Position numbers and translations under genes: made by a program
Part shown: piece after piece, positions 49,732 through 51,705 of the stretch
How positions within the stretch are numbered: the stretch's first letter is position 1
How the letters are laid out: each line of letters opens with the position of its first letter
Notes under the pieces: model-generated
Seen by the model: only the letters and a program-made list of their open reading frames with translations
Databases searched by the model: none
What the model was told of the DNA's origin: nothing
Source of the DNA: RGIG3009 sp045595845
GTDB taxonomy: Bacteria; Bacillota; Clostridia; Oscillospirales; Acutalibacteraceae
Length of the DNA stretch: 51,705 bases
Assembly (NCBI GenBank): GCA_045595845.1
Contig: JAZOBF010000018.1
Location: 1-51,705, forward strand
Direction: 5' to 3'

Positions 49732-50952
49732 ATGAAAAACTATGTTTTAGTCGGAACGGGCAGCCGCGCGCTGTTGGCTTATCTCAAGCCGATCTGCACC
49801 ACATTTTCGGATTGTGCAAAAATGTGTGGCGTGTATGATATTGACAGCAAACGAGCAGCCGCTGCCGTTAAAATGACAGGATGCGATGTGCCTGTTTTTG
49901 ACGATTACGAAAAAATGCTGACTGAAACAAAAGCGGATGTCGTTATCGTAGCCAGCATAGATTGTACACATGACGATTATATCGTGAAAGCTCTTGAATT
50001 TGGCTGTGATGTCATATGTGAAAAACCTCTTTGCACCACTCCGGAAAAATTTATGCGTATATACAATGCGGAAAAGGCAAGCGCCCATAAGGTGACGACC
50101 ACATTTAATTGCCGCTATATGCATGTTTTTGAAAGACTCAAAGAGTTTTTGCTTGAGGGCACACTTGGTGACATTTGTTCCGTTCACTATGAATGGATGT
50201 TAGACCGCGACCACGGCGCTTCCTATTTCAGACGGTGGCACAGAGAACGGAAAAATTCAGGTTCGCTTCTCATTCACAAATCCTCACACCACTTCGATTT
50301 GCTCAACTGGTTTTTGGATGATGAGCCGGAAGTCGTCAATGCATTCGGAACAAAGAGAGTTTACGGCGATGTTTCGAGAAAGAAAAATGAGCGTTGCTTT
50401 GGTTGCCCCGACAAAGATACTTGCGAGTATTACTTCGATATCGTATCCGATGATTTATGCAAACAACTGTACTTCGAGTGCGAAGATGATCAGGGGTACA
50501 TAAGAGACAAGTGCTTGTTCTCCGAAGAGGTTGATATTGAGGATACCGTAAGTGTAAACATCAAATACAAAAAAGGAACCGTGGTCAGTTATTCGCTTAC
50601 GGCACATTCGCCGTATGAGGGTGCAAAAATCGTATTTAACGGAACAAAGGCAAGAGCTGAATTCACCACTATAAAAGGTGCGGGAATGTACGCCGGTTCC
50701 AAAACCGATGAACTTACTATTTATTATCCGTCAGGCGAAGTTCAAAAAATACGCTTCCCCGAGATGAAAGGGATGCATGGCGGCGCAGATGATAAAATGT
50801 TAAGTGTTATGGTAAAAGGAACCGAAAGCGATCCGTTAGGACAGGCGGCCGACACACGAGCCGGCGGTATGTCTGCCGGAATCGGCATGGCAGCAAACAT
50901 ATCCATGAAAGAGTGCAGAAGCGTAAAAATCAGCGAAATACTGGATTTATAA
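49732..50952 (+). CDS. Gfo/Idh/MocA family oxidoreductase with Cys motif
   Basis: 406 aa. An N-terminal Rossmann domain (VLVGTGSRALLAYL) with CEKPL (96-100) of the NAD(P)-binding half, then the Gfo/Idh C-terminal domain with HKSSHHFDLLNWF (182-194). A loop with three cysteines (Cys222, 225, 231: RCFGCPDKDTCEYY) is found in some carbohydrate-acting members and may bind metal. The family acts on sugars or inositols, including NAD-dependent glycosidases (GH109-like). Position after nagA-nagB suggests an amino-sugar-containing substrate. The start follows AGGAGG. Confidence 0.85.
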   Translation: MKNYVLVGTGSRALLAYLKPICTTFSDCAKMCGVYDIDSKRAAAAVKMTGCDVPVFDDYEKMLTETKADVVIVASIDCTHDDYIVKALEFGCDVICEKPLCTTPEKFMRIYNAEKASAHKVTTTFNCRYMHVFERLKEFLLEGTLGDICSVHYEWMLDRDHGASYFRRWHRERKNSGSLLIHKSSHHFDLLNWFLDDEPEVVNAFGTKRVYGDVSRKKNERCFGCPDKDTCEYYFDIVSDDLCKQLYFECEDDQGYIRDKCLFSEEVDIEDTVSVNIKYKKGTVVSYSLTAHSPYEGAKIVFNGTKARAEFTTIKGAGMYAGSKTDELTIYYPSGEVQKIRFPEMKGMHGGADDKMLSVMVKGTESDPLGQAADTRAGGMSAGIGMAANISMKECRSVKISEILDL

Positions 50953-50966
50953 CAGAATACCGAAAC

Positions 50967-51002
50967 AAAAAATCGACTTGTGAAAACAAGTCGATTTTTT
51001 TG
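50967..51002. terminator. Terminator of the nag operon
   Basis: 15-bp stem AAAAAATCGACTTGT / ACAAGTCGATTTTTT with a GAAA loop and T-run, 15 nt after the stop. Confidence 0.9.
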
Positions 51003-51062
51003 TGAGAACAGAACAACTAACCCGTTGGCAATGCCTGTTGCTTTTAAAAAAGTTTCATAATT

Positions 51063-51545
51063 TTACCAAGTACGCACTCCCTCGATATGCAGAAAACGGG
51101 CTTGGTCGTAACGATAGCTGGATAAGGGGCGGTCAAGTGCATCAAAGGTGTGTGCCGCCACTAAAATTTGCGGCGTAGTCGAAACGATTACGGGTGAATG
51201 ATAAAAGCGCCCGCCATAAGTACCTAACTGTACAATATCACCGGGCAGTGCCTCCTCGTGTGAAACCACTCGTGCATACGGACCGACTGACCGGTTATTG
51301 ATAAGAAATTGGTAAAGGTACTCAACCCCCGTCCACGATGCTGTACGGTCATTGGATGAACGGTAATACCATCCTAAAACTTCCGTAAAATTCATAACAC
51401 TTGCCCCTGCAAAAATGCACTGCGAGGCAAAATTGGTGCAGTCGCCGCCTATGTTTTCAAAATCATAATAAGAGGGATTTCTCGCCATAGCCCACCTGCG
51501 GGCATACGCTACTGTCGCCGACCTGTTATAAGACCTTTCTCGCAT
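51063..51545 (-). CDS. Putative amidase-domain protein (Amidase_6 type)
   Basis: 160 aa. YNRSATVAYARRWAMARNPSY... at the N-terminus, then GGDCTNFASQCIFAG (Cys36 as likely nucleophile) and a His in RFYHSPVIV, matching the NlpC/P60-like putative amidase domain common in Firmicutes. Longer members have a signal peptide and extra N-terminal domain; this one is the bare domain without a visible signal. The start follows GGAGGAG. Substrate unknown, perhaps peptidoglycan peptides. Confidence 0.82.
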   Translation of the reverse strand: MRERSYNRSATVAYARRWAMARNPSYYDFENIGGDCTNFASQCIFAGASVMNFTEVLGWYYRSSNDRTASWTGVEYLYQFLINNRSVGPYARVVSHEEALPGDIVQLGTYGGRFYHSPVIVSTTPQILVAAHTFDALDRPLSSYRYDQARFLHIEGVRTW

Positions 51546-51657
51546 ATAGTCTCCTCCTCATAATAGTGTATGAAGGAAAGGGACACGCGTGCGCATAAAA
51601 CAACGCGCCTTACGACACGCTCCGCGTGCCGAGGATTCAAGTCTCCGACTTCTTACA
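51546..51657. other. Leader/intergenic region before the amidase gene
   Basis: No gene seen. It holds the amidase ribosome site (51549-51558), a small hairpin CACGC-tcc-GCGTG (51616-51628) and, on the minus strand, a short GACTTGAATCC stretch resembling a tRNA T-arm, about 20 nt beyond the tRNA terminator. No convincing promoter for the amidase gene was found. Confidence 0.4.
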
Positions 51658-51694
51658 AAAAGAACGCCTACCGCTTTTGCGGTAGGGGTTCTTT
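51658..51694 (-). terminator. Terminator after the tRNA at the window edge
   Basis: On the minus strand AAAAGAAC-c-CCTACCGC / GCGGTAGG-c-GTTCTTTT with an AAAA loop and T-run. It directly follows the CCA of the tRNA that runs off the window. Confidence 0.8.
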
Positions 51695-51705
51695 TGGCAG
51701 GGGCA
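51695..51705 (-). tRNA. 3' tip of a tRNA, probably tRNA-Trp (partial)
   Basis: The last 11 bases read on the minus strand as TGCCCCT-G-CCA: a 3' acceptor strand, discriminator G and encoded CCA, followed by a terminator. The partner 5' strand would be AGGGGCA, which together with G73 fits bacterial tRNA-Trp. The anticodon is outside the window. Confidence 0.5.

Noticed and set aside
46771..50952. Amino-sugar cluster as a defined mobile island
   Set aside because: Its AT-richer composition hints at transfer, but there are no integrase genes, direct-repeat ends or tRNA attachment site, so only a compositional remark is justified.

Overview
The window looks like about 52 kb of a Clostridia chromosome, probably an Oscillospirales-type gut anaerobe. 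This is inferred from gene content: the sporulation protein YunB, strong AGGAGG-type ribosome sites, a small SRP RNA beside dnaX, type III pantothenate kinase, an ECF-type vitamin transporter, KtrAB, and host-glycan genes (alpha-L-fucosidase, amino-sugar genes). I see no transposase, prophage, CRISPR array or plasmid function. Most of the window is housekeeping DNA, with accessory pieces at both ends.

Layout. 1-735: end of an rRNA operon (23S, tRNA-Lys, tRNA-Glu, 5S, tRNA-Asn). 738-967: small palindromes and a terminator. 1029-5236: fucosidase with a divergent AraC regulator, a DUF1294 membrane protein and a eukaryote-type glycogen branching enzyme. 5273-15620 (minus): cysK, ktrB, ktrA, a FliB-like Cys-rich protein, then a complete F1Fo ATP synthase cluster (atpI-B-E-F-H-A-G-D-C). 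Gaps are tiny, with one good promoter at the head and one terminator at the end. The c subunit carries the residues of a two-carboxylate Na+-binding rotor, so Na+-coupled ATP synthesis and Na+-coupled K+ uptake may share a transcript. 15719-16935: tRNA-Gly and a second cysK-like gene. 17037-26025: CLC transporter, SDR, DUF4432 epimerase-like protein, glyA, an RluA-family pseudouridine synthase, degV and ligA. 26035-31687: yunB, then a DUF951-prfA-tsaC-coaE-lytic transglycosylase-M18 peptidase operon. 31837-34556: two convergent FAD oxidoreductases, one with a Rieske domain. 34629-41207 (minus): SRP RNA, dnaX, ybaB, vanZ-like, recR, smpB, GT2, coaX, an S component (panT-like) and gtrA. 41226-46700: apbE, an O-antigen ligase-like gene, tRNA-Arg, a second palindrome array, a histidine phosphatase, a ComEA-like protein and a MATE exporter. 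46771-50952: an AT-richer AraC/nagA/nagB/Gfo-Idh-MocA amino-sugar cluster. 51063-51705: a putative amidase-domain protein and the 3' tip of a probable tRNA-Trp.

Two observations deserve most attention. First, two intergenic arrays (738-902 and 44018-44119) consist of unrelated short perfect palindromes separated by a nearly constant ATCATC-containing spacer. This is the reverse of a CRISPR layout and no feature class I know explains it. Second, the cysK-ktrBA-fliB-like-atp supercluster has a predicted Na+ rotor and an epsilon subunit reduced to its N-terminal domain. Three direct repeats between the second AraC gene and nagA also look like regulator binding sites.

All function calls rest on reading motifs by eye; no database search was possible. 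Start codons were chosen by Shine-Dalgarno spacing and often differ from the longest reading frame.
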